Notes: generated by a model not told the origin, from the letters alone. A stretch of 64,000 nucleotides of DNA from Streptoalloteichus tenebrarius (GCF_024171885.1 NZ_JAMTCP010000009.1:62001-126000); one strand, 5' to 3'. Shown: positions 43,825-54,233, numbered from the stretch's first letter. Numbers and translations are program-made.

Positions 43825-45921
43825 GTGTCCGTCACCGACGAACTCACCCGTCTGACCACCCCCAGCCTGCCGGCCGACTGGTCCGAGCTGGACCGGCGCG
43901 CGGTCGACACCATCCGGGTGCTCGCCGCCGACGCCGTGCAGAAGGTGGGCAACGGTCACCCCGGCACCGCGATGAGCCTCGCGCCGGCGGCCTACGCGCT
44001 GTTCCAGCGCGTCATGCGGCACGACCCGTCCGACCCGGAGTGGATCGGCCGTGACCGGTTCATCCTCTCCGCCGGGCACACCAGCCTCACCCTGTACCTC
44101 CAGCTCTACCTGTGCGGCTACGGCCTGGAGCTGGAGGACATCAAGGCGCTGCGCACGTGGGGTTCCAAGACCCCCGGCCACCCGGAGTACTGGCACGCGC
44201 CGGGGATCGAGATCACCACGGGTCCGCTGGGCCAGGGCCTGTCCTCCGCGGTCGGCATGGCGATGGCCGCCCGCCGCGAGCGCGGCCTGTACGACCCCGA
44301 GGCGGCGCCGGGTGAGAGCCCGTTCGACCACCACATCTACGTGATCGCCTCCGACGGCGACATCGAGGAGGGCGTGACCTCCGAGGCGTCGTCCATCGCC
44401 GGCGTGCAGAAGCTGGGCAACCTGGTCGTCATCTACGACGACAACCGGATCTCCATCGAGGACGACACCCGGATCGCGCTCGGCGAGGACGTGGGCAGGC
44501 GCTACGAGGCCTACGGCTGGCACGTCCAGCACGTGGACGGCGGCGAGAACGTCGTCGGCATCCTCGACGCGCTGGAGGCGGCCAAGGCCGAGACCGAACG
44601 GCCGTCGATCATCATCCTGCGGACGGTGATCGCCTACCCCGCGCCGACGAAGATGAACACCGGCAAGTCGCACGGCTCCGCGCTGGGCGAGGACGAGATC
44701 GCCCGGATCAAGGAGATCCTCGGCTTCGACCCGCGGCGCACCTTCCAGGTCGACGACGACGTGCTGGCGCACGCCAGGGGCGTCGTCGAGCGGGGCAAGG
44801 CCGCCCACGCCGAGTGGCAGAAGGCGTTCGACGCCTGGGCGAAGGCCAACCCGGAGCGCTGCGCGCTGCTGGAGCGGCTGAGCAAGCGCGCCCTGCCCGA
44901 CGGCTGGGAGAGCAAGCTGCCGAGCTGGGAGCCGGACGCCAAGGGCATGGCCACCCGCAAGGCGTCGGGCGAGGTGCTGTCCGCGCTCGGCGAGGTGCTG
45001 CCGGAGCTGTGGGGCGGCTCGGCCGACCTGGCGGAGAGCAACAACACCACGATCAAGGGCGCCGACTCGTTCGGCCCCGAGGAGATCTCCACCAGCCAGT
45101 GGCAGGCCAACCCGTACGGCAGGACGCTGCACTTCGGCGTCCGCGAGCACGCGATGGGCGCGATCCTCAACGGCATCGCGCTGCACGGCGGCACCCGCCC
45201 GTACGGCGGCACCTTCCTGGTGTTCAGCGACTACATGCGTCCCGCGGTGCGGCTGGCCGCGCTGATGAAGGCCCCGGTCGTCTACGTGTGGACGCACGAC
45301 TCGATCGGCCTCGGCGAGGACGGCCCCACGCACCAGCCGATCGAGCACCTGGCGGCGCTGCGGGGCATCCCCGGCCTGTCCGTGGTGCGCCCGGCGGACG
45401 CCAACGAGACCGCCGCGGCGTGGAAGGCGATCCTCCAGCGCACCGACGCCCCGGCCGGCCTCGCGCTGACCCGGCAGAACGTGCCGATCCTGGAGGGCAC
45501 CGACCCGGAGGGCGTGGCCAGGGGCGGCTACGTGCTGGCCGACGCCGAGAACGGCCGGCCGGACGTGATCCTCATCGCCACCGGCTCCGAGGTGCAGATC
45601 GCGGTCGAGGCCAGGAAGGTTCTGGCCGACGAGGGCGTTGCCGCTCGTGTGGTCTCGATGCCGTGCGTGGAGTGGTTCGACGCCCAGGACGAGACCTACC
45701 GGGAGCAGGTTTTGCCGTCGTCGGTCCGGGCACGTGTGTCGGTGGAGGCCGGCATCGCCATGCCGTGGCACCGCTTCGTCGGCGACGCCGGCGAGACGGT
45801 GTCCATCGACCACTTCGGCGCCTCTGCCGACTACCAGACCCTGTACCGCGAGTTCGGGCTCACCACCGAGGCCGTCGTCGACGCGGCCCGGCGGAGCCTG
45901 GGCCGGACCCGCGAGGCGTGA
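43825..45921 (+). CDS. tkt: Transketolase
   Basis: 698 aa from GTG 43825 (ribosome site GGGAG seven bases before; GTG 43810 is in frame but less well placed). TPP motif SDGDIEEGV...[19 protein letters not shown] near the start, central pyrimidine domain [19 protein letters not shown], and C-terminal domain. Moves two-carbon units between sugar phosphates. First gene of tkt-tal-pgi-zwf-opcA-pgl. Confidence 0.97.
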   Translation: MSVTDELTRLTTPSLPADWSELDRRAVDTIRVLAADAVQKVGNGHPGTAMSLAPAAYALFQRVMRHDPSDPEWIGRDRFILSAGHTSLTLYLQLYLCGYGLELEDIKALRTWGSKTPGHPEYWHAPGIEITTGPLGQGLSSAVGMAMAARRERGLYDPEAAPGESPFDHHIYVIASDGDIEEGVTSEASSIAGVQKLGNLVVIYDDNRISIEDDTRIALGEDVGRRYEAYGWHVQHVDGGENVVGILDALEAAKAETERPSIIILRTVIAYPAPTKMNTGKSHGSALGEDEIARIKEILGFDPRRTFQVDDDVLAHARGVVERGKAAHAEWQKAFDAWAKANPERCALLERLSKRALPDGWESKLPSWEPDAKGMATRKASGEVLSALGEVLPELWGGSADLAESNNTTIKGADSFGPEEISTSQWQANPYGRTLHFGVREHAMGAILNGIALHGGTRPYGGTFLVFSDYMRPAVRLAALMKAPVVYVWTHDSIGLGEDGPTHQPIEHLAALRGIPGLSVVRPADANETAAAWKAILQRTDAPAGLALTRQNVPILEGTDPEGVARGGYVLADAENGRPDVILIATGSEVQIAVEARKVLADEGVAARVVSMPCVEWFDAQDETYREQVLPSSVRARVSVEAGIAMPWHRFVGDAGETVSIDHFGASADYQTLYREFGLTTEAVVDAARRSLGRTREA

Positions 45922-45933
45922 GGGAGGACTGAC

Positions 45934-47046
45934 GTGAGCAACAACCGACTGGCCGCGCTGAGCGAGGCCGGTGTCTCGATCTGGCTCGACGACCTGTCCA
46001 GGGAGCGGCTGGAGTCGGGCAACCTGGCCGCGCTGGTGCGCGACCAGCACGTGGTCGGGGTGACCACCAACCCGACGATCTTCGCGGCCGCCCTGTCCAA
46101 GGGCGAGTCCTACGACCCGCAGGTGCGCGAGCTGGCCGCCAGGGGCGCCTCGGTGGACCAGGCCGTGCGCGAGATCACCACGACCGACGTGCGCAACGCC
46201 TGCGACCTGTTCCGCGCCACGTGGGAGCGGACCAACGGGCTGGACGGCCGGGTGTCCATCGAGGTGGACCCGAGGCTGGCGCACGACACCGAGGGCACGG
46301 TGGCCGAGGCCCTCGAGCTGTGGAAGACGGTCGACCGGCCGAACCTGATGGTGAAGATCCCGGCCACGGTCGCCGGCCTGCCGGCGATCACCCGGGTGCT
46401 GGCCGAGGGGATCAGCGTCAACGTCACGCTGATCTTCTCCGTCGAGCGGTACCGCGCGGTCATGGACGCGTTCCTCGACGGCCTGGAGCAGGCCAGGAGC
46501 AAGGGCCGCGACCTGTCCCAGATCGCCTCGGTCGCCTCGTTCTTCGTGTCCAGGGTGGACACCGAGGTCGACCGGCGGATCGGCGAGCTGGGCACGCCGG
46601 AGGCGGAGGCGCTGCGCGGCCAGGCCGCGATCGCCAACGCCCGGCTGGCCTACGCCGCGTACGAGGAGGTCTTCGGCGGTGAGCGGTGGCGGGAGCTGGC
46701 CGGCGCCGGCGCCCGGCCGCAGCGGCCGCTGTGGGCCTCCACCGGCGTGAAGGACCCCGCCTACTCCGACACCCGGTACGTGGACGAGCTGGTGGCGCCG
46801 GGCGTGGTGAACACCATGCCGGAGAAGACGCTGCTGGCCGTCGCCGACCACGGCGAGATCACCGGGGACACGGTGACCGGCCGGGGCGAGGCGGCCCAGG
46901 AGGTCTTCGACGCGCTGACCGAGGCCGGGATCGACTTCGACGACGTGTTCGCGGTGCTGGAGCGCGAGGGCGTGGAGAAGTTCGAGAAGTCCTGGGCCGA
47001 GCTTCTGGAGACGGTGACCGAGCAGCTCGACCGGACGAGGGGCTGA
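45934..47046 (+). CDS. tal: Transaldolase
   Basis: 370 aa from GTG 45934, ribosome site GGGAGGA, twelve bases after tkt. [15 protein letters not shown] and [11 protein letters not shown] near the N-terminus; Schiff-base Lys in [15 protein letters not shown] (about residue 140); SSVEVDPRLA-type strand. Transfers dihydroxyacetone units in the non-oxidative pentose-phosphate branch. Confidence 0.97.
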   Translation: MSNNRLAALSEAGVSIWLDDLSRERLESGNLAALVRDQHVVGVTTNPTIFAAALSKGESYDPQVRELAARGASVDQAVREITTTDVRNACDLFRATWERTNGLDGRVSIEVDPRLAHDTEGTVAEALELWKTVDRPNLMVKIPATVAGLPAITRVLAEGISVNVTLIFSVERYRAVMDAFLDGLEQARSKGRDLSQIASVASFFVSRVDTEVDRRIGELGTPEAEALRGQAAIANARLAYAAYEEVFGGERWRELAGAGARPQRPLWASTGVKDPAYSDTRYVDELVAPGVVNTMPEKTLLAVADHGEITGDTVTGRGEAAQEVFDALTEAGIDFDDVFAVLEREGVEKFEKSWAELLETVTEQLDRTRG

Positions 47047-47050
47047 TCGG

Positions 47051-48715
47051 ATGAGCAACGAGATCCGCTCGTCGGGGTCGGGCGCCGACGCCGGGGCCGC
47101 CGTGGCGGTCGACATTGTCCACAGTGGACTCGCTGCTGACGCGTCCCCGCTCGCCGACCAGTTGGTCGGCGAGCGGGTCGCCAGCAGGCTGACCGCCCAG
47201 GACGCCACCCTCTGGGGACCCGAGGCCGAGCCGGAGGCCTCGATCCGCCTGTCGTGGACCACGCTGCACGAGACCTCCCGGCCGCTGCTGGCCGAGATCG
47301 AGGCCCTGACCGCCGAGCTGCGGGCCGAGGGCGTCGACCGGGTCGTGCTGGCCGGCATGGGCGGCTCCTCCCTGGCCCCCGAGGTCATCTGCGCGACCGC
47401 CGGCGTGCCGCTGGTCGTGCTCGACACGACCGACCCCGGCCAGGTCGCCGACGCGCTGTCCGGCGACCTGCGGCGCACCGTGCTCGTGGTGTCGTCGAAG
47501 TCCGGCTCGACCGTCGAGACCGACAGCCACCGCCGGATCTTCGAGCGCGCCTTCGCGCAAGACGGAATCGATGCAGCCTCGCGCATCGTCGTGGTGACCG
47601 ACCCCGGCTCGCCGCTGGCGGCGCTGGCCGAGGAGTCCGGGTACCGCAAGGTGTTCCTCGCCGACCCGCACGTCGGCGGCCGCTACTCGGCGCTGACCGC
47701 GTTCGGCCTGGTCCCCGCGGGGCTGGCCGGCGCCGACATCGCCGGGCTGCTCGACGACGCCGCGGCCGCGGCGCCCGCGCTGGCCGCCGACGACGCCGCC
47801 AACCCGGCGGTCCGGCTGGCGGCGGCGCTCGGCGCGGCCCACGCCAGGGGCGCGGAGAAGGTCGTGCTCGCCGACACGGGCTCGGGCATCACCGGCTTCC
47901 CCGACTGGGCCGAGCAGCTCATCGCCGAGTCCACCGGCAAGCAGGGCACCGGCCTGCTGCCGGTGGCGGTGGAGGGTCCGGACGCGCCGGGCTTCGCCGA
48001 CGCGGCCGACGACGCGACCCCGGTCGCGCTCGGCCCCGCCCAGGGCGGCGCGCGGATCACCACCACCGGGACGCTCGGCGGGCTGTTCCTGCTGTGGGAG
48101 TACGCGACCGCCATGGTCGGCCGGCTGCTCGGGATCAACCCGTTCGACCAGCCGGACGTGGAGGCCGCGAAGAAGGCCGCCCGGGCGCTGCTGGACGCGC
48201 CGTCGCCGGCCGGCCCCGTGGTCACCCCGACCGCGGTCGACGGACCCGTCGAGATCTACGCCTCCGGCGGCTCCTGGCTGTCCCCCGGGGTGGCCAGCGT
48301 GGCCGACGCGTTGCGCGCGCTGCTCGCGGCCACGCCGGACCACGGCTACGTGGCCGTGCAGGCCTACCTGGACCGCCTCGACGACGCCTCGGCCTCGCTG
48401 CTGCGGCGTGAGCTGGCGCGCCGTTCCGGGGTGCAGACCACCTTCGGGTGGGGGCCGCGGTTCCTGCACTCCACAGGGCAGTACCACAAGGGCGGCCACC
48501 AGAACGGCGTGTTCCTCCAGGTCACCGGCGGGGTCGACGAGGACCTGCCGGTGCCGGGCCGGCCGTACACGCTCGGCGAGCTCCAGCGGGCGCAGGCCCT
48601 CGGCGACGGCCAGGTCCTGGCCGAGCACGGCCGTCCCGTGCTGCGCCTGCACCTGACCGACCGGGTCGCCGGCCTGTCCCACCTCATCAAGGCTGTGCAG
48701 GAGGTCAAGGCGTGA
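47051..48715 (+). CDS. pgi: Glucose-6-phosphate isomerase
   Basis: 554 aa from ATG 47051, four bases after tal. SIS-domain isomerase: VVLAGMGGSSLAPEVI, VVSSKSGSTVETDSHRRIFE, and GQYHKGGHQNGVFLQV near the C-terminus. Interconverts glucose-6-P and fructose-6-P. A GTCCACAGTGGAC palindrome lies in its early coding region (47117-47129). Placed between tal and zwf, unlike mycobacteria. Confidence 0.95.
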   Translation: MSNEIRSSGSGADAGAAVAVDIVHSGLAADASPLADQLVGERVASRLTAQDATLWGPEAEPEASIRLSWTTLHETSRPLLAEIEALTAELRAEGVDRVVLAGMGGSSLAPEVICATAGVPLVVLDTTDPGQVADALSGDLRRTVLVVSSKSGSTVETDSHRRIFERAFAQDGIDAASRIVVVTDPGSPLAALAEESGYRKVFLADPHVGGRYSALTAFGLVPAGLAGADIAGLLDDAAAAAPALAADDAANPAVRLAAALGAAHARGAEKVVLADTGSGITGFPDWAEQLIAESTGKQGTGLLPVAVEGPDAPGFADAADDATPVALGPAQGGARITTTGTLGGLFLLWEYATAMVGRLLGINPFDQPDVEAAKKAARALLDAPSPAGPVVTPTAVDGPVEIYASGGSWLSPGVASVADALRALLAATPDHGYVAVQAYLDRLDDASASLLRRELARRSGVQTTFGWGPRFLHSTGQYHKGGHQNGVFLQVTGGVDEDLPVPGRPYTLGELQRAQALGDGQVLAEHGRPVLRLHLTDRVAGLSHLIKAVQEVKA

Positions 48716-50244
48716 CACAGGCTGCCTGGCGCAACCCGCTCCGGGACGAGCGGGACAAGCGGTTGCCCCGGATCGCCGGGCCGTGCGGCCTGGTGATCTT
48801 CGGGGTGACCGGCGACCTGTCCCGCAAGAAGTTGATGCCGGCGGTGTACGACCTGGCGAACCGGGGGCTGCTGCCGCCGGGCTTCGGCCTGGTCGGCTTC
48901 GCCCGCAGGGACTGGGCCGACCAGGACTTCGGGCAGGTGGTGTACGAGGCGGTGCGGCAGCACGCGCGCACCCCCTTCCGGCAGGCGGTGTGGGACCGGC
49001 TGGCGGAGGGCTTCCGGTTCGTCCCCGGCACCTTCGACGACCCCGCCGCGTTCGACACGCTCGCGGCCACCGTCAAGGAGCTGGACGAGGAGCGGGGAAC
49101 GGGCGGCAACCACGCCTTCTACCTGTCGATCCCCCCGTCGTTCTTCCCGGTGGTCTCCGAGCAGCTCGCCCGCTCCGGCCTCACCGACCAGGGTCCGGAC
49201 CAGTGGCGCCGGGTCGTGATCGAGAAGCCGTTCGGGCACGACCTGGCCAGCGCCCGCGACCTCAACCGGGTGGTCAACGAGGTCTTCCCCGAGGAGTCGG
49301 TGTTCCGCATCGACCACTACCTCGGCAAGGAGACGGTCCAGAACATCCTGGCGCTGCGCTTCGCCAACCAGCTCTTCGAGCCGCTGTGGAACGCGCACTA
49401 CGTGGACCACGTGCAGATCACGATGGCCGAGGACATCGGCATCGGCGGCAGGGCCGGCTACTACGACGGCATCGGCGCGGCGCGCGACGTGATCCAGAAC
49501 CACCTGCTCCAGCTCCTGGCGCTGATGGCGATGGAGGAGCCGGGCTCCTTCCACCCGAGGGCGCTGCGGGCGGAGAAGATCAAGGTGCTGTCGGCGACCA
49601 AGCCGGTGGGCCCGTTCGACCAGACCACGGCGTACGGCCAGTACACCGGCGGCTGGCAGGGCGGCCAGAAGGTGCTGGGCTACCTGGAGGAGGAGGGCAT
49701 CGCGCCCGGCTCCACCACGGAGACCTTCGCCGCCATCACCTGTGAGGTGAACACCCGGCGCTGGGCGGGCGTGCCGTTCTACCTGCGCACGGGCAAGCGG
49801 CTCGGCCGGAGGGTCACCGAGATCGCCGTGGTGTTCAAGCGGGCGCCGCACCTGCCGTTCGACGCCACGATGACCGAGGAGCTGGGGCAGAACGCCCTGG
49901 TGATCCGGGTGCAGCCGGACGAGGGCGTGACGATGCGGTTCGGCTCGAAGGTGCCGGGCGCGGCCATGGAGGTCCGCGACGTCACGATGGACTTCGGCTA
50001 CGGGCACGCGTTCACCGAGAGCTCGCCGGAGGCCTACGAGCGGCTGCTGCTGGACGTGTTGCTCGGCGAGCCCTCCCTGTTCCCGGTGAACGAGGAGGTC
50101 GAGCTGTCGTGGCAGATCCTCGACCCGGTGCTGCGGTTCTGGGCCGAGCAGGGCACGCCCGAGCCCTACCGGGCGGGCACCTGGGGGCCTGAGTCGGCTG
50201 ACGCGATGATGGCCAGGACTGGCAGGCACTGGAGGCGACCGTGA
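48712..50244 (+). CDS. zwf: Glucose-6-phosphate dehydrogenase
   Basis: 510 aa from GTG 48712, overlapping the pgi stop (GTGA). NADP motif IFGVTGDLSRKKLMPAVYDL, active-site RIDHYLGKETVQN, and the family ending RHWRRP. First step of the oxidative pentose-phosphate pathway. Its last 20 bases form part of a 74-bp tandem duplication extending into the intergenic region. Confidence 0.97.
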   Translation: MTQAAWRNPLRDERDKRLPRIAGPCGLVIFGVTGDLSRKKLMPAVYDLANRGLLPPGFGLVGFARRDWADQDFGQVVYEAVRQHARTPFRQAVWDRLAEGFRFVPGTFDDPAAFDTLAATVKELDEERGTGGNHAFYLSIPPSFFPVVSEQLARSGLTDQGPDQWRRVVIEKPFGHDLASARDLNRVVNEVFPEESVFRIDHYLGKETVQNILALRFANQLFEPLWNAHYVDHVQITMAEDIGIGGRAGYYDGIGAARDVIQNHLLQLLALMAMEEPGSFHPRALRAEKIKVLSATKPVGPFDQTTAYGQYTGGWQGGQKVLGYLEEEGIAPGSTTETFAAITCEVNTRRWAGVPFYLRTGKRLGRRVTEIAVVFKRAPHLPFDATMTEELGQNALVIRVQPDEGVTMRFGSKVPGAAMEVRDVTMDFGYGHAFTESSPEAYERLLLDVLLGEPSLFPVNEEVELSWQILDPVLRFWAEQGTPEPYRAGTWGPESADAMMARTGRHWRRP

Positions 50245-50372
50245 GCGACGCTCTTCTCTTCCGCTCACGGTCGACGACCGGGTGCGGGTGTCCCGCAAGG
50301 CACTGGAGGCGACCGTGAGCGACGCTCTTCTCTTCCGCTCACGGTCGACGACCGGGTGCGGGTGTCCCGCAT
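50225..50372. repeat. 74-bp direct tandem duplication with internal hairpin
   Basis: Copies 50225-50298 and 50299-50372 are identical or nearly so, and a third partial copy begins at 50373 (GGCACAGGAGGCGACCGTGA), which is the opcA ribosome site and start. Each full copy contains an 11-bp perfect hairpin (GACCGTGAGCG, arms 50237-50247/50262-50272 and 50311-50321/50336-50346). The zwf stop is in the first arm. Confidence 0.9.
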
Positions 50373-50388
50373 GGCACAGGAGGCGACC

Positions 50389-51609
50389 GTGATCATTGAT
50401 CTGCCAGCGACGACGACCTCGCAGGTCAACAAGAAGCTGGTCGAGCTGCGCGACCAGGGTGGCGCGGTCGCGCTGGGCCGGGTGCTCACCCTGGTGATCG
50501 TCACCGACGACGGCGAGCAGACCGAGGCGGCCGTGGACGCGGCCAACGAGGCGAGCCGCGAGCACCCCTGCCGGGTGATCGTGGTCGCCAGGGGTCCGCG
50601 CAAGGCCGCCGCCCGGCTGGACGCGCAGATCCGGGTCGGCGGCGACGCCGGGGCCAGCGAGGTGATCGTGCTCCGGCTCTACGGCCCGCTGGCCGACGAG
50701 GGCGCGAGCTGCGTGGTGCCGCTGCTGCTGCCGGACGCCCCGGTGGTGGCGTGGTGGCCGGGCAACGCGCCCGCCGTGCCGTCGGAGGACCCGATCGGGC
50801 GACTGGCGACGCGGCGGATCACCGACGCCGCCGCCGAGAAGAACCCGATCAAGGCGCTGGAGACGCGGCGCGACTCCTACGCCGAGGGCGACACCGACCT
50901 GGCGTGGACCCGGCTCACCACGTGGCGGGCGCTGCTGGCCTCCGCGCTGGACCTGCCGCCCTTCGAGAAGGTGACCTCGGCGACGGTGACCGGCGGGGCC
51001 GACTCCCCGTCCACCGACCTGCTGGCCGGCTGGCTCGCCGCCTACCTGGACATCCCGGTCAGCCGGCGGAAGACGCCGGCGGGCGAGGGCATGCACTCGG
51101 TGGTGCTGGAACGCAAGTCCGGTGCGGTGGAGCTGTCGCGTCCGGACGGCAGCGTGGGCACGCTGACCCAGCCGGGCCAGCCGCCGCGCCGGGTGGCGCT
51201 CCAGCGCAGGGAGAACCGGGACTGCCTGATCGAGGAGCTGCGCCGGCTGGACCCCGACGAGGTCTACGACGCGACGCTGCGGGCGCTGCCGAAGGTCAAG
51301 CAGGCCCGCACGATCAGCAGGCCGGCGGACCGGGGCGCGGCGAAGGCCGCCGCGAAGACCACGCCCAAGGCGGGCGCGGCGAAGCCGAAGGCGGCCGGGA
51401 AGTCCCGTCGGGCCGTCGCGGCGGCGGCGTCGACCGCGACGTCGGCGAAGGCCACGGCCTCCGCCCCGGCGGCCTCGGCCGGCAAGGCGGAGCGGAAGTC
51501 CGCCAAGTCCGGGGCGAAGTCCACCTCGGAGAAGTCCGCGGGCCGGGGCAAGGCGGCGCCGAAGCCGGCCAAGCGCTCCGGCAAGAAGGCGAGCGGGGCC
51601 CAGCGATGA
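50389..51609 (+). CDS. opcA: OpcA, G6PDH assembly/activation protein
   Basis: 406 aa from GTG 50389 (ribosome site AGGAGG six bases before). The conserved part is about residues 1-310 (VIIDLPATTTSQVNKKLVEL, PDAPVVAWWPGNAPAVPSED, TAWTRLTTWR-like). The last roughly 95 residues are Ala/Lys/Ser-rich (KAAAKTTPKAGAAKPKAAGK), histone-H1-like and not part of the family core. OpcA is needed for full G6PDH activity. Confidence 0.93.
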   Translation: MIIDLPATTTSQVNKKLVELRDQGGAVALGRVLTLVIVTDDGEQTEAAVDAANEASREHPCRVIVVARGPRKAAARLDAQIRVGGDAGASEVIVLRLYGPLADEGASCVVPLLLPDAPVVAWWPGNAPAVPSEDPIGRLATRRITDAAAEKNPIKALETRRDSYAEGDTDLAWTRLTTWRALLASALDLPPFEKVTSATVTGGADSPSTDLLAGWLAAYLDIPVSRRKTPAGEGMHSVVLERKSGAVELSRPDGSVGTLTQPGQPPRRVALQRRENRDCLIEELRRLDPDEVYDATLRALPKVKQARTISRPADRGAAKAAAKTTPKAGAAKPKAAGKSRRAVAAAASTATSAKATASAPAASAGKAERKSAKSGAKSTSEKSAGRGKAAPKPAKRSGKKASGAQR

Positions 51610-52382
51610 GCCAGCCCCAGGTCGTGGTGCACGAGACCCCCGAGCTGCTGGCGGCGGCGGTGGCGGCCCGGCTGGTGACCACGCTGGTCGACGCCCAGGC
51701 CGCGCGCGGCGCGGCGTCGCTGGTGCTGACCGGCGGCCGAACGGGGATCGCGGTGCTGGAGCAGCTCAGGGACTCGCCGGCGCGGGACGCGGTGGACTGG
51801 TCGCGCGTCGACCTCTTCTGGGGCGACGAGCGGTTCCTGCCCGCCGGGCACCCCGACCGGAACGAGACGCAGGCCAGGGAGGCGTTCCTGGACCACGTGC
51901 CGGTGGACCCGGCGCGGGTGCACGCGGTGGCGGCCTCCGACGGCCGGTTCGGGGACGACCCGGACGCGGCGGCCGCGGCCTACGCCGAGGTGCTGGCCTC
52001 GGTGGCGGGGCCGGGTGACCACGGCGGGGTGCCGACGTTCGACGTCTGCCTGCTCGGGGTCGGCGAGGAGGGGCACACCGCCTCGATCTTCCCCGACTCC
52101 CCCGCCGTGCACGAGGCCGAGCGGACGGTGGTGGCGGTGCGCGACTGCCCGAAGCCGCCGCCCACCCGGGTCTCGTTGACGCTGCCGGCCATCCGGCAGT
52201 CGGCCGAGGTGTGGCTGCTGACCACGGGCACCACCAAGGCGGGACCGGTCGCGATGGCCCTCGGCGGGGCCGACGAGGTCGAGATCCCGGCGGCGGGCGC
52301 GCGCGGCCGGCGGCGCACCCTGTGGCTGCTCGACCGGGCGGCCGCGAGCCGGGTGCCGGGCGCGTCCCACCCGTCGGCCTGA
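51606..52382 (+). CDS. pgl: 6-phosphogluconolactonase
   Basis: 258 aa from ATG 51606 overlapping the opcA stop (ATGA). SLVLTGGRTGIAVLEQL, VDLFWGDERFLPAGHPDRN, CLLGVGEEGHTASIFPDSP. Hydrolyses 6-phosphogluconolactone. Last gene of the block; a strong hairpin follows. Confidence 0.95.
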   Translation: MSQPQVVVHETPELLAAAVAARLVTTLVDAQAARGAASLVLTGGRTGIAVLEQLRDSPARDAVDWSRVDLFWGDERFLPAGHPDRNETQAREAFLDHVPVDPARVHAVAASDGRFGDDPDAAAAAYAEVLASVAGPGDHGGVPTFDVCLLGVGEEGHTASIFPDSPAVHEAERTVVAVRDCPKPPPTRVSLTLPAIRQSAEVWLLTTGTTKAGPVAMALGGADEVEIPAAGARGRRRTLWLLDRAAASRVPGASHPSA

Positions 52383-52393
52383 TCCTCACTCGC

Positions 52394-52433
52394 ACGTGGC
52401 GGGTGGTCCGAACTCCCGGACCACCCGCCACGT
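52394..52433. terminator. Perfect 17-bp hairpin after pgl
   Basis: Arms 52394-52410 and 52417-52433 (ACGTGGCGGGTGGTCCG), 6-base loop. Confidence 0.92.
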
Positions 52434-52498
52434 CGTTCTCCTCCCGACCTCGGCTCGCCCCCGTTCGAATCCTCACCTCTCGGCACCGGGAGACCCGG

Positions 52499-52739
52499 AT
52501 GAGCATGATCAAGATCGATGTCGATGACGACCTCCTCGCCGAGGCCATGCGCCTGACGGGCGCCGTCACCAAGGAGGACACCGTGAACCGCGCCCTCGCC
52601 GACTACGTCGCCCGACGACGGCGTGCGGCGGCGCGCGCTCGACGACCTGGGGCGCCGGGGGGCGGCTGGCCAGTTCGACGCGGCCGAGGCGGCCCACCAC
52701 ACCACCAAGGGTCGTCGTCCTGGCGGGAACGAGGCGTGA
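52499..52739 (+). pseudogene. VapB-type antitoxin, frameshifted
   Basis: ATG 52499 starts MSMIKIDVDDDLLAEAMRL and TKEDTVNRALADYVARRRR, a ribbon-helix-helix VapB N-terminus. Near 52620 (a GCG run) the frame shifts; the neighbouring frame continues with LDDLGRRGAAGQFDAAEAAH and ends at TGA about 52739, which is the normal VapB toxin-binding tail. Read without the shift, translation would run on into the toxin remnant. Confidence 0.65.
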
Positions 52740-53059
52740 TCGAGCGCTACCACATCGCGAGGCACCTCAGCGGTGTGGCGGCTGGCTCGTGCCGTCGCCC
52801 TGCGCGACTCGGGTTCGACCGCGTCACCTGGGGCCTCGTGCACATCTGCGCTCCGCCCCGGACGGAGTGCCTGCGGTCAGCGCGCGACCTCGCGGACCGC
52901 GACGCGATGGAGGAGACCCTGCGGGACCTGTTCTCCCTGGTAGCAGCGCCCAAGAACGCCTCGATCCAGGCCGACAGCGACCATCGGCGAGCAACCAAGA
53001 CGATCGCCGCGGCGCTCCCCGAGGTCACCGAGCAGGACATTCACTCCCCTCAGCCCTGA
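52740..53059 (+). pseudogene. VapC-type PIN toxin remnant
   Basis: Directly after VapB. It contains VHICAPPRTECLRSARDLADRDAMEETLRDLF, recognisable as a mid-part of VapC, then an abrupt jump to KTIAAALPEVTEQDIHSPQP, the usual C-terminus. The first catalytic Asp region (YLIDTSA-like) is garbled (ERYHIARHLSG) and the DxxIAA segment is deleted. Not functional. Confidence 0.6.
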
Positions 53060-53843
53060 GCCCCCGGTGGCGACCCACAGAAACATGTCGGAATCGGGGG
53101 GGATCGTGGCCGTCGCAGCCGCGACAGCCCGGGCGGCCTGCCGTAGTGCCCGTCGGCGGAGTCCATCTCCTACCAGAAGACCATGTCCAACAAGCGACGC
53201 TGGAGGCCCTCCTCGATCGGTCGCCACCCTCGCGGATCGACCGGTGTCCACGAGGCCGAGGTGGGGCTGTCCACCGCCGGTCGGGCAGCCTGATGAGGGC
53301 GGGATCGCGTTCGAGGAGGGCATCGCGCTCTGTCCGCCATGCCATCGCCTCCGCCTCCCCGTGGTAGCAGTCGAGCACGCCTACGAGGCGTTGCTGGCGT
53401 TAGCCCGTCCGGACCGACCGAACGGTGGCCTGGCCGTTGGGTGAACTGGGCACGTCGCGAAGAAGCTGGTGATCAAGTCCAGCAAGGACGCCGCCGAGCA
53501 CGAACAACATGCGCCCATGCCACGCGGGTTGTCGACGCCGGTCAGCGGGCCGGTGAGCAGTTCGAGTTGGATGCCGCGCTCGGCGTGGTCACTCCCCTCA
53601 GCCCTGCCCCCGGGTGCCGACCTGGGAGGTGAACCAGGGCGCGGCGGGCACCGTCCACAGTGGAGGGAGCCGGGCGTGGTGGCCGGTCTGACCGGAAAGC
53701 CGGACAACTGAGCAGGTGACGGACACCCGACACCGGTGACCAGTCGTACGCATGGGCGATAGCGGGTCACCTGTTCTTGTTGTTTTCGCAGTCAGACGGG
53801 GAAACTCCACAGGGCCTGATCGTCACATCTCCGGGAGGCCGCC
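53060..53843. other. Gene-free region, about 780 bp
   Basis: Short frames exist on both strands, for example minus 53025-53378 with CYHGEAEAMAWRTERDALLERD, but they are interrupted and show no domain I recognise. It looks like degraded coding sequence. One near-copy of the GTCCACAGTGGAC word occurs at 53653. Confidence 0.4.
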
Positions 53844-54233
53844 ATGCCCCTGTCCTCCGCCGTCCGTGACCGCGTGCGGGCGTTCCTGTCGTCCGAGGAG
53901 GAGATCCGCTTCCTGTTCCCGGGCACCGCCGTGTCCGTCGGCACCTCGCTGGGCAGTCTCTTCGGGATGGCGGGCTATCTGGTGGCCGTCACGGACCGGC
54001 GGGTCGTGGTGCTCGCCGGGAGCTGGTTCCGCCGGCACCGGCCGGTCTCGCTGTGGGCGGAGTACCCGAGGACGACGGTCCTCGGGCCGGTGGACACCTC
54101 CCTGACCCCGACGATCACCCTGGGCGGGCTGGTCCTGGAGGTGGACGAGGAGTACGTCCCGGTGATCCGCGCGGCGGACGCCGAACTCGCCGGCGCGGAC
54201 TGCCTGCCGCCGGACCCGCTCCCCCACCTCTGA
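53844..54233 (+). CDS. Hypothetical protein with PH-like features
   Basis: 129 aa from ATG 53844 with ribosome site GGGAGG. Beta-rich: FLFPGTAVSVGTSLGSLFG, YLVAVTDRRVVVLAGSWF and ITLGGLVLEVD suggest a small PH-like barrel often seen in bacterial membrane-associated proteins of unknown role. The related-looking gene at 55254-55946 shares a GERVVW/VALTDQRLLVL-type pattern. Function unknown. Confidence 0.65.
   Translation: MPLSSAVRDRVRAFLSSEEEIRFLFPGTAVSVGTSLGSLFGMAGYLVAVTDRRVVVLAGSWFRRHRPVSLWAEYPRTTVLGPVDTSLTPTITLGGLVLEVDEEYVPVIRAADAELAGADCLPPDPLPHL

Noticed and set aside
43801-47649. 1282-aa open frame on the minus strand
   Set aside because: It is the complement of tkt, tal and pgi; His/Arg/Val-rich with no domains, a normal by-product of extreme GC3 bias.
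48364-51096. 910-aa minus-strand frame
   Set aside because: Antisense of zwf/opcA, no ribosome site, no recognisable motifs.
52463-52472. GTTCGAATCC, a tRNA T-loop-like word
   Set aside because: No matching acceptor, D or anticodon stems around it; no tRNA or rRNA gene found in the window.
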